This document shows positions 7,773 to 14,179 of a DNA stretch of 26,061 nucleotides, piece by piece. Position numbers and translations under genes: made by a program. The stretch comes from Pseudomonadota bacterium (GTDB taxonomy: Bacteria; Pseudomonadota; Alphaproteobacteria; JAAXGF01), in contig JADFMW010000006.1 in NCBI GenBank assembly GCA_022563655.1, forward strand, positions 1-26,061, given 5' to 3'. Within the stretch, counting starts at the first letter, position 1. Every line of letters starts with the position of its first letter. The notes under the pieces are model-generated. The model was given only the letters and a program-made list of their open reading frames with translations, was not told where the DNA came from and searched no databases.

Positions 7773-8035
7773 GGCTCGTCTCCCAGCCGGCCGTACTTGA
7801 AGAACTTCAGCGCGGCGAGCGTGCCGATGAAATTGATGAGGGCGTAGACCAGCGCCAGGTCGAGGAAGTCGGGGCGGCCGGTGAGAAAGCCGATCACCGC
7901 GATCAGCAGGACCGTCTTGGTGCCGTGCGAGTTGATCGCCAGGATGCGGTCGTAAATGGTGGGGCCCAGGACCGCGCGCGACAACGCGAGCGCCATGCCG
8001 ATGATGATGGCCGAGGCGGTCACGAAGAAGATCAC
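7769..8035 (-). CDS. mnhF: Na+/H+ antiporter subunit F (MnhF/MrpF)
   Basis: 88 aa, three TM helices. LGPTIYDRILAINSHGTKTVLLIAVIG and DFLDLALVYALINFIGTLAALKFFKYG are the MnhF hallmarks (PTxxDRIxAxNS...T, FLDIALVYAxxxFIG). The start is GTG 8035, placed because the mature family begins just there and a GAAGGC site overlaps the mnhE stop upstream; an upstream extension would be basic and non-membrane. It follows mnhE by 5 bp, in canonical E-F-G order. Confidence 0.9.
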   Translation of the reverse strand: MIFFVTASAIIIGMALALSRAVLGPTIYDRILAINSHGTKTVLLIAVIGFLTGRPDFLDLALVYALINFIGTLAALKFFKYGRLGDEP

Positions 8036-8040
8036 GGCGG

Positions 8041-8523
8041 CTAGCCTTCTACCGCGCGCACTCGCGCGTCCATGTCTCCCTTCTCGAGCGCCGCCATCCC
8101 ATCGCGGGTCAAGGCATGGACTTGGATGCGCCCGGGCTCGGCGCTGGTCGAGACCGTGCCCGGCGTCAGCGTGATCGAATTGGCGTAGATCACGGTGCCG
8201 AGGTCGGAGCGCTGACCTGCCGGCACCCATTTCAGGATCGGATCGATCGGCCGGCCGGGGCTCAGCGTGCATCGCGCGACGTCGATGTTGGCGCGCACGA
8301 TCTGTACGGCGAGCCAGGGCAGATAAGTCAGCAAACGCCAAGTGATGTGGACGGGCTGGCCCTCGTGGTCGATCACGTCCATGCGATGGGCGATGGCGAC
8401 GACGAAGGCGCAGCAAACCAATGCGAGGATGAGCAGAAAAGGCTCGAAAAACCCCGAAAGCAACAGCCAGAGGCCGAACAGCGCCGCGTATAAGCTAATT
8501 GCGTGAACCAACTTGCCCCCCAT
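8041..8523 (-). CDS. mnhE: Na+/H+ antiporter subunit E (MnhE/MrpE)
   Basis: 160 aa. Two N-terminal hydrophobic segments (about 5-42) are followed by TWRLLTYLPWLAVQIVRANIDVARCTLSP and a cytoplasmic domain with TVIYANSITLTPGTVS, the hallmark of MnhE (YANSITLTPGT). I chose ATG 8523 because the family begins with MxxKLxHAI-type sequence. The frame stays open further upstream, but the extra ~74 residues are Arg/Pro/Ala-rich and look like non-coding GC-rich sequence. It is the first gene of the antiporter operon, which opens away from the divergent cold-shock gene. An AGAGGGGC purine run lies 9-16 nt upstream. Confidence 0.9.
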   Translation of the reverse strand: MGGKLVHAISLYAALFGLWLLLSGFFEPFLLILALVCCAFVVAIAHRMDVIDHEGQPVHITWRLLTYLPWLAVQIVRANIDVARCTLSPGRPIDPILKWVPAGQRSDLGTVIYANSITLTPGTVSTSAEPGRIQVHALTRDGMAALEKGDMDARVRAVEG

Positions 8524-8832
8524 GCCCCCCGTGCCCCTCTCGCCAGCGCCTGAATTCACTCTCGGGACGATACGATGGTCCGAGACGGTCGGCAGCATAG
8601 CTTCCCGGGCGCGCGCGGAGTATGCCCCAAGGGCACTGCACCGCCAAGCCGGAATCGCCGGACGCCGCACGGCGGGCGCGCGCCGTCGGCGCCTTCTCGG
8701 GGCACCCGGGGCCGGGCCGCGGGGCCGCGCGAGGGCTGGTTTCACTGCAAAAATACCGGGTTCAAACGATGAATTGTCGACATGAAATGGATATGATATT
8801 CTGCTAACTCATACAGTGAACAGAGTCATGCA
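8524..8832. other. Divergent intergenic region between mnhE and the cold-shock gene
   Basis: About 309 bp without a credible gene. The mnhE-proximal two thirds is very GC-rich, and the frames open through it encode only Arg/Pro/Ala-rich composition, so I treat them as non-coding. The part near 8750-8812 is distinctly AT-richer and holds the plausible promoter of the cold-shock gene. I could not pick out a convincing promoter for the minus-strand antiporter operon. Confidence 0.6.
8774..8802 (+). promoter_or_regulatory. Putative sigma70-type promoter of the cold-shock gene
   Basis: TTGTCG (8774-8779), 17-bp spacer, TATTCT (8797-8802). Each box matches consensus at 4 of 6 positions. It lies in an AT-rich island just upstream of the gene, implying a leader of only about 25-35 nt that would include the 17-bp duplication. 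Read by eye only. Confidence 0.4.
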
Positions 8833-8847
8833 GTGAACAGAGTCATG
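8814..8847 (+). repeat. Perfect 17-bp tandem duplication across the cold-shock start
   Basis: CAGTGAACAGAGTCATG occurs at 8814-8830 and again at 8831-8847. Because 17 is not a multiple of 3, the start codons of the first copy (GTG 8816, ATG 8828) run into TGA within the second copy, while those of the second copy (GTG 8833, ATG 8845) open the real gene. Confidence 0.95.
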
Positions 8848-9789
8848 AACGAAAAAGCGAAAGATAAATCAGGCGAGGACACGACCGAGGCTGCGGCCGA
8901 GGAATCGACCGAGGAGTCAGCCGAGAAATCGACCGAGGAGTCAGCCGAGAAATCGACCGAGGAGTCAGCCGAGAAATCGACCGAGGAGTCAGCCGAGAAA
9001 TCGACCGAGGAATCGGTCGAGGCATCGGCCGAGGAGACGGCCGAGGAATCGGCAGAGGAATCAGCCGAGGAATCGGCAGAGGAGCCGGCCGAGGAATCGG
9101 CGGAGGAATCAGCCGAGGAACCGGCCGAGGAACCGATCGAGGCATCGGCCGAGGAGCCGGCCGAGGAATCGGCCGAGGAACAGGCCGAGGAATCGGCAGA
9201 TGAGCCGGCCGAGGAACAGGCCGAGGAACAGGCCGAGGAACAGGCCGAGCCGTCGCCTGACGAGGAGACCGCCGGGGCGGACCAGCACGTTGTCCGTGGC
9301 ACCGTCAAGTGGTTTAACGCCGAGAAGGGGTTTGGCTTCATCGTTGCCGACGACGGCAGCGGCGATGTCTTTCTCCACCTTTCGGCGTTACGGCAGGCGG
9401 GATTGGAGAGCGTTTCTGGCGGGGCGACGATCGTCTGCGCCGTCAGCCGTGGGCCCAAGGGGCTGCAAGTCGACCGCGTCGACGAGGTTGACGAATCGAC
9501 CGCCAGCCCCGTCGTGCGGCGCCGACCTCGCTCGCCTCTCGGGTACGACCGGCCGCGGCACGAGCCGCTCACCGAGGTCGGCGAGTTCGTCGCTGCGACG
9601 GTGAAGTGGTTCAACCCCAACAAGGGGTTTGGCTTCATCACGGTGGACGAGGATTCGCCCGACGTGTTCGTGCACATGCAGACCTTGCGCCGCTGCGGCC
9701 TTACCACGCTCGATTCGGGCCAGGAGGTCCGGGTGCGGATCGGCCAAAGCGCCAAGGGACCGCAGGTCTCCGATATCGACGCGAGTTGA
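8833..9789 (+). CDS. Double cold-shock-domain protein with long acidic repeat N-terminus
   Basis: 318 aa from GTG 8833 (ATG 8845 is equally likely and removes four residues). Residues ~17-145 are an almost pure E/S/A/P/K/Q low-complexity region built from short units such as EESAEKST and EEPAEESA. Two cold-shock domains follow, at about 153-220 and 251-318, each with the nucleic-acid binding motifs: VKWFNAEKGFGFI and DVFLH in the first, VKWFNPNKGFGFI and DVFVH in the second. Double-CSD proteins of about 180-200 aa are usual in alphaproteobacteria; an acidic extension of ~130 residues is not. The role expected from the family is RNA binding/chaperoning; the acidic arm could modulate RNA affinity or mediate protein contacts (inference). 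The DUF192 gene follows directly. Confidence 0.9.
   Translation: MNRVMNEKAKDKSGEDTTEAAAEESTEESAEKSTEESAEKSTEESAEKSTEESAEKSTEESVEASAEETAEESAEESAEESAEEPAEESAEESAEEPAEEPIEASAEEPAEESAEEQAEESADEPAEEQAEEQAEEQAEPSPDEETAGADQHVVRGTVKWFNAEKGFGFIVADDGSGDVFLHLSALRQAGLESVSGGATIVCAVSRGPKGLQVDRVDEVDESTASPVVRRRPRSPLGYDRPRHEPLTEVGEFVAATVKWFNPNKGFGFITVDEDSPDVFVHMQTLRRCGLTTLDSGQEVRVRIGQSAKGPQVSDIDAS
8911..9249 (+). repeat. In-frame acidic tandem repeat array inside the cold-shock gene
   Basis: Four perfect 24-nt copies lie at 8911-8934, 8935-8958, 8959-8982 and 8983-9006, each encoding EESAEKST. They are followed to about 9249 by degenerate 12-nt-phased units of GAGGAATCGGCC type encoding EESA, EEPA and EEQA. 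All units are multiples of 3, so copy number can change without a frameshift. The identity of the four 24-nt copies at DNA level suggests recent expansion. Confidence 0.95.
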
Positions 9790-9821
9790 TCCTCGCCCTG
9801 CCTTTGCGGGGTAAACTACTG

Positions 9822-10421
9822 GTGGATCCGGTTGCCGCCGCGTCGTTGCGGCTGCGCGTTCGGCTCTGCCGCGTGGCAGCGGCGCCGGCGGCGGTGAGGC
9901 CGGCGCGCCGTCCCGGACCGTTCGTCGCGCTTGTCGCGCTGGCCGCCTCATGGATCGCCGTATCGTGGATCGGCGGTTTGCCCGGTGCCGAGGCCGGCGG
10001 CCCGAGTGCGCAACGTGTCGGCGCGGCGGTGGAGTTTCCGCGCGCCGAGCTGTTCATCGACACGCCCCGCGGCACCCACCGCTTCGAGGTCGAGGTCGCG
10101 CGCACCAACGTCAAGCGCGCCCGCGGGCTGATGTTCCGCATCCGGCTTGCCGCCGACGCCGGGATGCTGTTCGTGTATGAACGCCGCGGCCCGGTGGTCA
10201 TGTGGATGAAGAACACGCTCATCTCGCTCGACATGCTGTTCATCGCCGCCGACGGGCGCATCGTCCGCATCGCCGCGAACACGACGCCGCTGTCCGAGAA
10301 GATGATCTCGTCGGGCTCGCCGGTGCGCGCCGTGCTCGAGCTGCCGGCGGGCACGGCGGCCCGGCTCGGCATCGCGCCGGGCGATCGCGTGCGGTCCGAC
10401 GCGCTTCCCGCGGCCCCGTAG
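9822..10421 (+). CDS. DUF192 family secreted/membrane-anchored protein
   Basis: 199 aa from GTG 9822. A basic N-terminus is followed by a hydrophobic signal/anchor segment (FVALVALAASWIAVSWIGGL) ending near AEAGG. The DUF192 domain (PF02643) then covers about 75-190: RARGLMFRIRLAADAGMLFVYE, VMWMKNTLISLDMLFIAADGRI and VRAVLELPAGTAARLGIAPGD are its classic segments. Function is unknown; it is likely periplasmic. Other starts are possible: TTG 9786, which overlaps the cold-shock stop, or GTG 9894, which gives a compact signal peptide. As I recall, it follows double cold-shock genes in many alphaproteobacteria, so co-transcription is likely. Confidence 0.85.
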   Translation: MDPVAAASLRLRVRLCRVAAAPAAVRPARRPGPFVALVALAASWIAVSWIGGLPGAEAGGPSAQRVGAAVEFPRAELFIDTPRGTHRFEVEVARTNVKRARGLMFRIRLAADAGMLFVYERRGPVVMWMKNTLISLDMLFIAADGRIVRIAANTTPLSEKMISSGSPVRAVLELPAGTAARLGIAPGDRVRSDALPAAP

Positions 10422-10547
10422 CCGCCCCGTAGCCGCCCAGGGGCAAGAGGTGGCGAGAGCGGGCTTCGATGTCATCCCCGGCGCGGGTTGAACGTCGCCG
10501 CCTTGTCGTGGTCGGCGGGTTCGTGTATCTCAATCGGCGACGGCCCT

Positions 10548-10624
10548 CGGGGCGTAGCGCAGCCTGGTAGCGCATCTGCTTTGGGAGCAGAGGGTCGCTG
10601 GTTCGAATCCGGCCGCCCCGACCA
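10548..10624 (+). tRNA. tRNA-Pro(TGG)
   Basis: A 77-nt cloverleaf. Acceptor CGGGGCG (10548-10554) pairs with CGCCCCG (10614-10620), with discriminator A and an encoded CCA. The anticodon stem TCTGC/GCAGA closes loop TTTGGGA with anticodon TGG at 10582-10584. The T-loop GGTTCGAATCC is canonical. The TGG anticodon reads CCA and probably other proline codons. Confidence 0.97.
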
Positions 10625-10689
10625 TTTCCTTCAATGGCTTATGCGGAAATCCTAAACCATCAGTTTACCACGCTGCCGTGCCGCTGCGC

Positions 10690-10718
10690 TTGCCTGGCGT
10701 CGCGCTCACGGGTATATA
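10690..10718 (+). promoter_or_regulatory. Putative promoter of the NDUFS4-like gene, -10 duplicated
   Basis: TTGCCT (10690-10695), 17-bp spacer, TATATA (10713-10718). A 12-bp tandem repeat immediately places a second -10-like ATATAG 12 bp further on. Read by eye only. Confidence 0.35.
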
Positions 10719-10737
10719 GCCACGGATATAGCCACGG
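10714..10737 (+). repeat. Perfect 12-bp tandem repeat (ATATAGCCACGG x2)
   Basis: Copies at 10714-10725 and 10726-10737. The unit carries the -10-like ATATAG, so the duplication copies a candidate promoter element between tRNA-Pro and the NDUFS4-like gene. Confidence 0.9.
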
Positions 10738-10782
10738 ATCTAGAGATTGCGTCGATCCGCCGCGCGCGGAGCGCGGCCGCCA

Positions 10783-10838
10783 GAGAAGAGTGACCGGAGA
10801 AGAGTGACCGGAGAAGAGTGAAGGGAGAGGAGTGAAGA
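10783..10838 (+). repeat. 14-bp purine-rich tandem repeat, four copies
   Basis: GAGAAGAGTGACCG occurs perfectly at 10783-10796 and 10797-10810, then as diverged copies at 10811-10824 and 10825-10838. The array lies directly upstream of the GAGGGG ribosome site and ATG 10845, so it forms most of the 5' leader of the NDUFS4-like gene and offers repeated GA-rich, SD-like sequence. Confidence 0.9.
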
Positions 10839-10844
10839 GGGGCG

Positions 10845-11138
10845 ATGGACGTGCGCATTTACCGCCCGGCCAAGACGGCGATGCAGTCCGGCCTGGGCAA
10901 CACCAAGAAGTGGGTGCTGGAGTTCGACCCCACGGCGCCCGAGGTGATCGACCCGCTCATGGGCTGGACCGGGTCCGCCGATACCCAAGGGCAGGTGCGG
11001 CTTCACTTCGCCTCCAGGGACGAGGCCGTCGCCTACGCCGACAAGCGCGGCCTGGCCTACCGCGTGTTCGAGCCCAAGGAGGCCAGGCTGAGGCCCAAGT
11101 CGTACGCCGACAACTTCCGCTACGACCGCCCAACCTAA
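10845..11138 (+). CDS. NADH:ubiquinone oxidoreductase accessory subunit (NDUFS4-like, PF04800)
   Basis: 97 aa, beginning MDVRIYRPAKTAMQSGLGNTKKWVLEF. The core TDLMGWTGS-like segment (here DPLMGWTGSADTQGQVRLHF), ASRDEAVAYADKRGLAYRVFEP and the end KSYADNFRYDRP are characteristic of the ETC complex I subunit conserved region. This is the bacterial counterpart of the mitochondrial 18-kDa NDUFS4 and is typical of alphaproteobacteria. It is a peripheral subunit stabilising the NADH-oxidising arm of complex I at the cytoplasmic face. It has a GAGGGG ribosome site 2 nt from the ATG, or GA-rich repeats slightly upstream. It stands alone here, flanked by tRNA-Pro and tRNA-Arg, and is followed by a probable terminator. 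Confidence 0.93.
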   Translation: MDVRIYRPAKTAMQSGLGNTKKWVLEFDPTAPEVIDPLMGWTGSADTQGQVRLHFASRDEAVAYADKRGLAYRVFEPKEARLRPKSYADNFRYDRPT

Positions 11139-11142
11139 ATAA

Positions 11143-11195
11143 GGGCCGAGAAAGTGGACGGTCCTCTGTTTCGGCCGCTTTTTCGGCCCCTTTTT
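11143..11195 (+). terminator. Probable intrinsic terminator after the NDUFS4-like gene
   Basis: GGGCCGA (11143-11149) pairs with TCGGCCC (11183-11189), and a compact alternative hairpin GGCCG/CGGCC lies at 11173-11188. Either is followed by CCTTTTT (11189-11195). It begins 4 bp after the stop. Confidence 0.55.
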
Positions 11196-11253
11196 CGACA
11201 GGCCCTTCAGACCCGCCTTCGTACGTGCTAGCCTTGTCCGTAAAGCCGCGTTG

Positions 11254-11330
<77 letters not shown>

Positions 11331-11357
11331 CCCTTTCCTGGGTCGGGGCGCGGCCGC

Positions 11358-12488
11358 TCAGGTGCCCTTGAAGCGGCCCGCGGCGAAGGCGCGGCCCAGG
11401 CTGTGACGGTCGACCGCGACCGCTTTGACCAGCGCGTAGACCGGCGTTCCCGGCGCCAGCCCGAGCTGGTGCGCCGACTTGCGCGTGATCCGCGCCCACA
11501 GGGAGCTTTTCTCTTCGGGGTTGCCGACGTCGAGCAGTACGTCGACCTGAGACCCGGGTTCGCTGCTGATGTCGACGACGGCGCCGCTGAAGACGTTGAG
11601 CATGCTGCTTCGTCGCGGCGCTTCGAGGGCGAGGGAGACATCGCGCGCGCGGATGCGCACGCGCAGCTTCGCGCCGACCGGTAGGTCGAGCCGCGACACG
11701 CTCAGCCGTCCGCCGGGAAAGGTGAGGTACGTGAGGTCGAAGCCGTCGTCGTGGGCCTCGATCCGGGTGGCGAGGACCGCGCCCGCCTCGTAGCGGCCGG
11801 TGAGCGGCCGCAGGTCGAGGCGGCTGGTCATCTCCTCGACCGGGCCGACGGCGGCGACCCGGCCGTCGCTCAGCACCACCATCTCGTCGGCGAGCCGGAT
11901 CACCTCGTCCATGATGTGGCTGACGTAGACGATGGGGATGGCGAGCTCGTCGCGCAGCTGCTCGATGAAGGAGAGGATCTCGTCCTTGCGCGGGGCGTCG
12001 AGCGAGGCGAGCGGCTCGTCCATCAACAACAGCCGCGGGCTCGCCAGCAGCGCGCGGCCGATCGCCACGCGCTGGCACTCGCCGCCCGACAGCCGATGGG
12101 GCCGGCGGTCGAGCAGCCCTTCGAGGCCGAGCAGCCCGACCACCTGGTCGAAGCCGATACGGCGCTCGGCGTCGTGGCGCCCGCGAATGCCGTAGCGCAG
12201 GTTGCCGCGCACGGACAGGTGGGGGAACAGCCTGCCGTCCTGGAACACATAGCCGAGGCGCCGGTGCTCTGGCGCGACGTCGATGCCGCGCGCGGAGTCG
12301 AACAAGGTGCGTCCGGCGACGACGATGCGGCCGCTGTCGGGGCGCTCGAGGCCGGCGAGCATGTTGATGACCGTCGTCTTGCCGGCGCCCGAGCGGCCGA
12401 ACAGCGCCACCACCCCGGTCTCGGCGCACGCGAAGCGGACGTCGAGCGTGAAACGGTCGAGCCGGCGGCGGACGTCGACCTCGATCAC
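11358..12488 (-). CDS. modC: Molybdate ABC transporter ATP-binding protein ModC
   Basis: 376 aa. The ABC ATPase domain occupies about 1-230: Walker A GRSGAGKTT (31-39), Q-loop FQDGRLFPHL, signature LSGGECQR (133-140), Walker B LLLMDEP (153-159), and switch His in YVSHIMDE. A C-terminal Mop/TOBE domain (about 295-370: MLNVFSGAVVDISSEPGSQVDVLLDVG... LWARITRKSAHQLGLAPGTPVYALVKAVAVD) binds molybdate and is diagnostic of ModC. It powers molybdate import with ModA and ModB. The GTG start lies 3 bp after the modB stop. The gene is the last of modABC and converges with tRNA-Arg 27 bp away. Confidence 0.95.
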   Translation of the reverse strand: MIEVDVRRRLDRFTLDVRFACAETGVVALFGRSGAGKTTVINMLAGLERPDSGRIVVAGRTLFDSARGIDVAPEHRRLGYVFQDGRLFPHLSVRGNLRYGIRGRHDAERRIGFDQVVGLLGLEGLLDRRPHRLSGGECQRVAIGRALLASPRLLLMDEPLASLDAPRKDEILSFIEQLRDELAIPIVYVSHIMDEVIRLADEMVVLSDGRVAAVGPVEEMTSRLDLRPLTGRYEAGAVLATRIEAHDDGFDLTYLTFPGGRLSVSRLDLPVGAKLRVRIRARDVSLALEAPRRSSMLNVFSGAVVDISSEPGSQVDVLLDVGNPEEKSSLWARITRKSAHQLGLAPGTPVYALVKAVAVDRHSLGRAFAAGRFKGT

Positions 12489-12491
12489 GGC

Positions 12492-13184
12492 CTAGCCCCG
12501 CAGGCGGGCGCGGACCCGGCGGGCGAGAAGCTCGGACACCGCCAGCGCCCCGAGGGCGAGGGCGAGCGAGATCGCCATCAGGCGCAGCGCGCTGGCCTCG
12601 CCGCCCGGCGTCTGCACCAGGGTGTAGAGCGCGATCGGCAGGGTGCGGGTCTGGCCGGGGATGTTGGAGACGAAGGTGATGGTGGCGCCGAACTCGCCGA
12701 GCGAGCGAGCGAACGCCAGGATGACCCCGGTGAGGATGCCCGGAAGCGTCAACGGCAGGGTGATCGTCAGGGCGATGCGCAGCGGCCCCGCGCCCAAGGT
12801 GCGCGCCGCCGTCTCGATGCGCCGGTCGACGAGCTCGATCGCCAGGCGGATGGCGCGCACCATCAGGGGGAACGCCATCACCGCCGCCGCCAGGGCCGCG
12901 CCCTGCCAGGTGAAGATCAGGGTGACGCCGAGGGAGTCGTACAGCCACGCGCCGATCGGCCCGTTGCGCCCGAGCAGCACCAGAAGGATGTAGCCGACCG
13001 CCACCGGCGGCAGCACGAGCGGCGCGTGCACCAGCCCGTCAACCAGCGTCTTGCCGGGGAAGTCGCGGCGCGCCAGCAGCCAGGCGACGGCAATGCCGAA
13101 GGGCAGGCTGGCGAGCACGCAGACGACGGCGATGCGCAGGCTGAGGCCGAGCGCCTCGACTTCGAGCGGGGTCAGGGCGAACAC
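12492..13184 (-). CDS. modB: Molybdate ABC transporter permease ModB
   Basis: 230 aa, about five TM helices. The permease coupling motif reads AARTLGAGPLRIALTITLPLTLPGILTGVILAFARSLGEFGATITF (EAA loop and the ModB-typical SLGEFGA). N-terminal FALTPLEVEALGLSLRIAV fits the family start. I chose GTG 13184, which overlaps the end of modA by 13 bp and gives the usual ~230 aa; longer frames upstream are Arg/Gly-rich noise. It forms the inner-membrane channel of the molybdate importer. Confidence 0.93.
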   Translation of the reverse strand: MFALTPLEVEALGLSLRIAVVCVLASLPFGIAVAWLLARRDFPGKTLVDGLVHAPLVLPPVAVGYILLVLLGRNGPIGAWLYDSLGVTLIFTWQGAALAAAVMAFPLMVRAIRLAIELVDRRIETAARTLGAGPLRIALTITLPLTLPGILTGVILAFARSLGEFGATITFVSNIPGQTRTLPIALYTLVQTPGGEASALRLMAISLALALGALAVSELLARRVRARLRG

Positions 13185-14029
13185 GACGTCCCCGCGCTCG
13201 TATCGAAGCCGAACTCGGCGAGCACCGCGCGCCCCTCGGCCGAGACGAGGAAGGCGAAGAACGCGGCCGCCGCCGGGTTGTCGGAGCCGGCGACGCGGGC
13301 GATCGGGTAGACGATCGGGTCGTGGCTCGCGGGCGGGAACACGTCGACGACGCGCACCCGGTCGCTGACCGCCGCGTCGGTGGCGTAGACCACCCCCGCC
13401 GCCACCTCGCCGCGGGCGACGAGCACCAGGGCGGCGCGGACGTTGGCGCTGCGCACCACGCGGCTTTCGACCGCCGGCCACACGCCCATCGCTTCCAGCG
13501 CTTGGCGGCCGTAGAGCCCGGCTGGGACGTGATCGGGGTCGCCGATGGCGAGCCAGCTGTCTTCGAGCGCCGCCGCGAGCGCGAAGCCCGGGGCGATGCG
13601 AAGCGCGAGCGCGCTGTCGCTCGGCGCGATCAGCACCAGCCGGTTGCGCACCAGGTCGCAGCGGCTCGCGGCGTCGATCCGCCCGCGCGCGGCGAGGTAG
13701 TCCATCCAGCGGGCGTTCGCCGAGATGAAGATGTCGGCCGGCGCGCCGCTGTCGATCTGCCGGGCGAGCGCCGAGCTCGCGGCGAAGGCGGGTAGGACCG
13801 CAAGGCCGGTGCGCTCGGTGAAGCGCGCGGCGAGCGCTTCAACCGCGTCGACCGTGCTGACGGCGGCGAAGACGAGCGCCCGCGCCGGTTCGGCCGCGGC
13901 GGTGGCGGCCCACGCCAGCGCGCAGACGACGGTGAGCCACGCCGGTCGGCGCAGCCACGCCGGTCGGCGCAGCCGCGCCGCCCACCCGCGGCCGCTCCCG
14001 CGAGCCCGCCGTGTCGCCAAGCGTGCCAT
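13172..14029 (-). CDS. modA: Molybdate-binding periplasmic protein ModA
   Basis: 285 aa from ATG 14029, which has GGAAGAG six bases upstream; GTG 14041 would add four residues. A basic N-terminus and hydrophobic core (LTVVCALAWAATAAAEPA) form the signal peptide. The mature protein shows ModA features: FAAVSTVDAVEALAARFTERTG, the substrate-site ASSALARQIDSGAPADIFISANARWMDYL, SANVRAALVLVARGEVAAGVVYATDA, and PIARVAGSDNPAAAAFFAFL. It binds molybdate (possibly tungstate) in the periplasm. The signal peptide contains an exact six-residue duplication (RRPAWL twice) from an 18-bp DNA duplication. Confidence 0.94.
   Translation of the reverse strand: MARLATRRARGSGRGWAARLRRPAWLRRPAWLTVVCALAWAATAAAEPARALVFAAVSTVDAVEALAARFTERTGLAVLPAFAASSALARQIDSGAPADIFISANARWMDYLAARGRIDAASRCDLVRNRLVLIAPSDSALALRIAPGFALAAALEDSWLAIGDPDHVPAGLYGRQALEAMGVWPAVESRVVRSANVRAALVLVARGEVAAGVVYATDAAVSDRVRVVDVFPPASHDPIVYPIARVAGSDNPAAAAFFAFLVSAEGRAVLAEFGFDTSAGTSCSP
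13935..13970 (-). repeat. 18-bp in-frame tandem duplication in the modA signal peptide
   Basis: Two identical 18-bp units at 13935-13952 and 13953-13970, with a partial third (13971-13980). It duplicates RRPAWL in the n-region of the ModA signal peptide without changing frame. Confidence 0.92.
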
Positions 14030-14127
14030 GGACTCTTCCACACGCGGCTCCAGTCGTCAGGGTGACGTCGATATCCGGCCTCATTTCGGCGTAAGACGGC
14101 CGAGGCCGTCAAGCCCGTTGTTCTCCT

Positions 14128-14160
14128 GGCGCCATTTCCGGGCGCCGTTTCTGGGCGCCG
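14128..14160. repeat. 13-bp imperfect tandem repeat between znuA and modA
   Basis: GGCGCCATTTCCG (14128-14140), GGCGCCGTTTCTG (14141-14153), then GGCGCCG (14154-14160). It lies in the 150-bp gap between the znuA stop and modA. Each unit carries the palindrome GGCGCC, so paired copies could form alternative hairpins. Confidence 0.8.
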
Positions 14161-14179
14161 ACGGGGCGCGGCGCGATGG

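Noticed and set aside
8513..8785. Small plus-strand frame upstream of the cold-shock gene
   Set aside because: Arg/Ala/Gly-rich low-information composition in GC-rich intergenic DNA, no ribosome site or family similarity.
8911..9249. Repeat array as a possible CRISPR
   Set aside because: The units are contiguous, coding and in phase, with no unique spacers and no cas genes.
8826..9755. Long minus-strand reading frame of Ser/Ala/Asp repeats opposite the cold-shock gene
   Set aside because: It is the complement of a 3-nt-phased GAG/GCC repeat and of two genuine cold-shock domains. No domain or ribosome site supports it.
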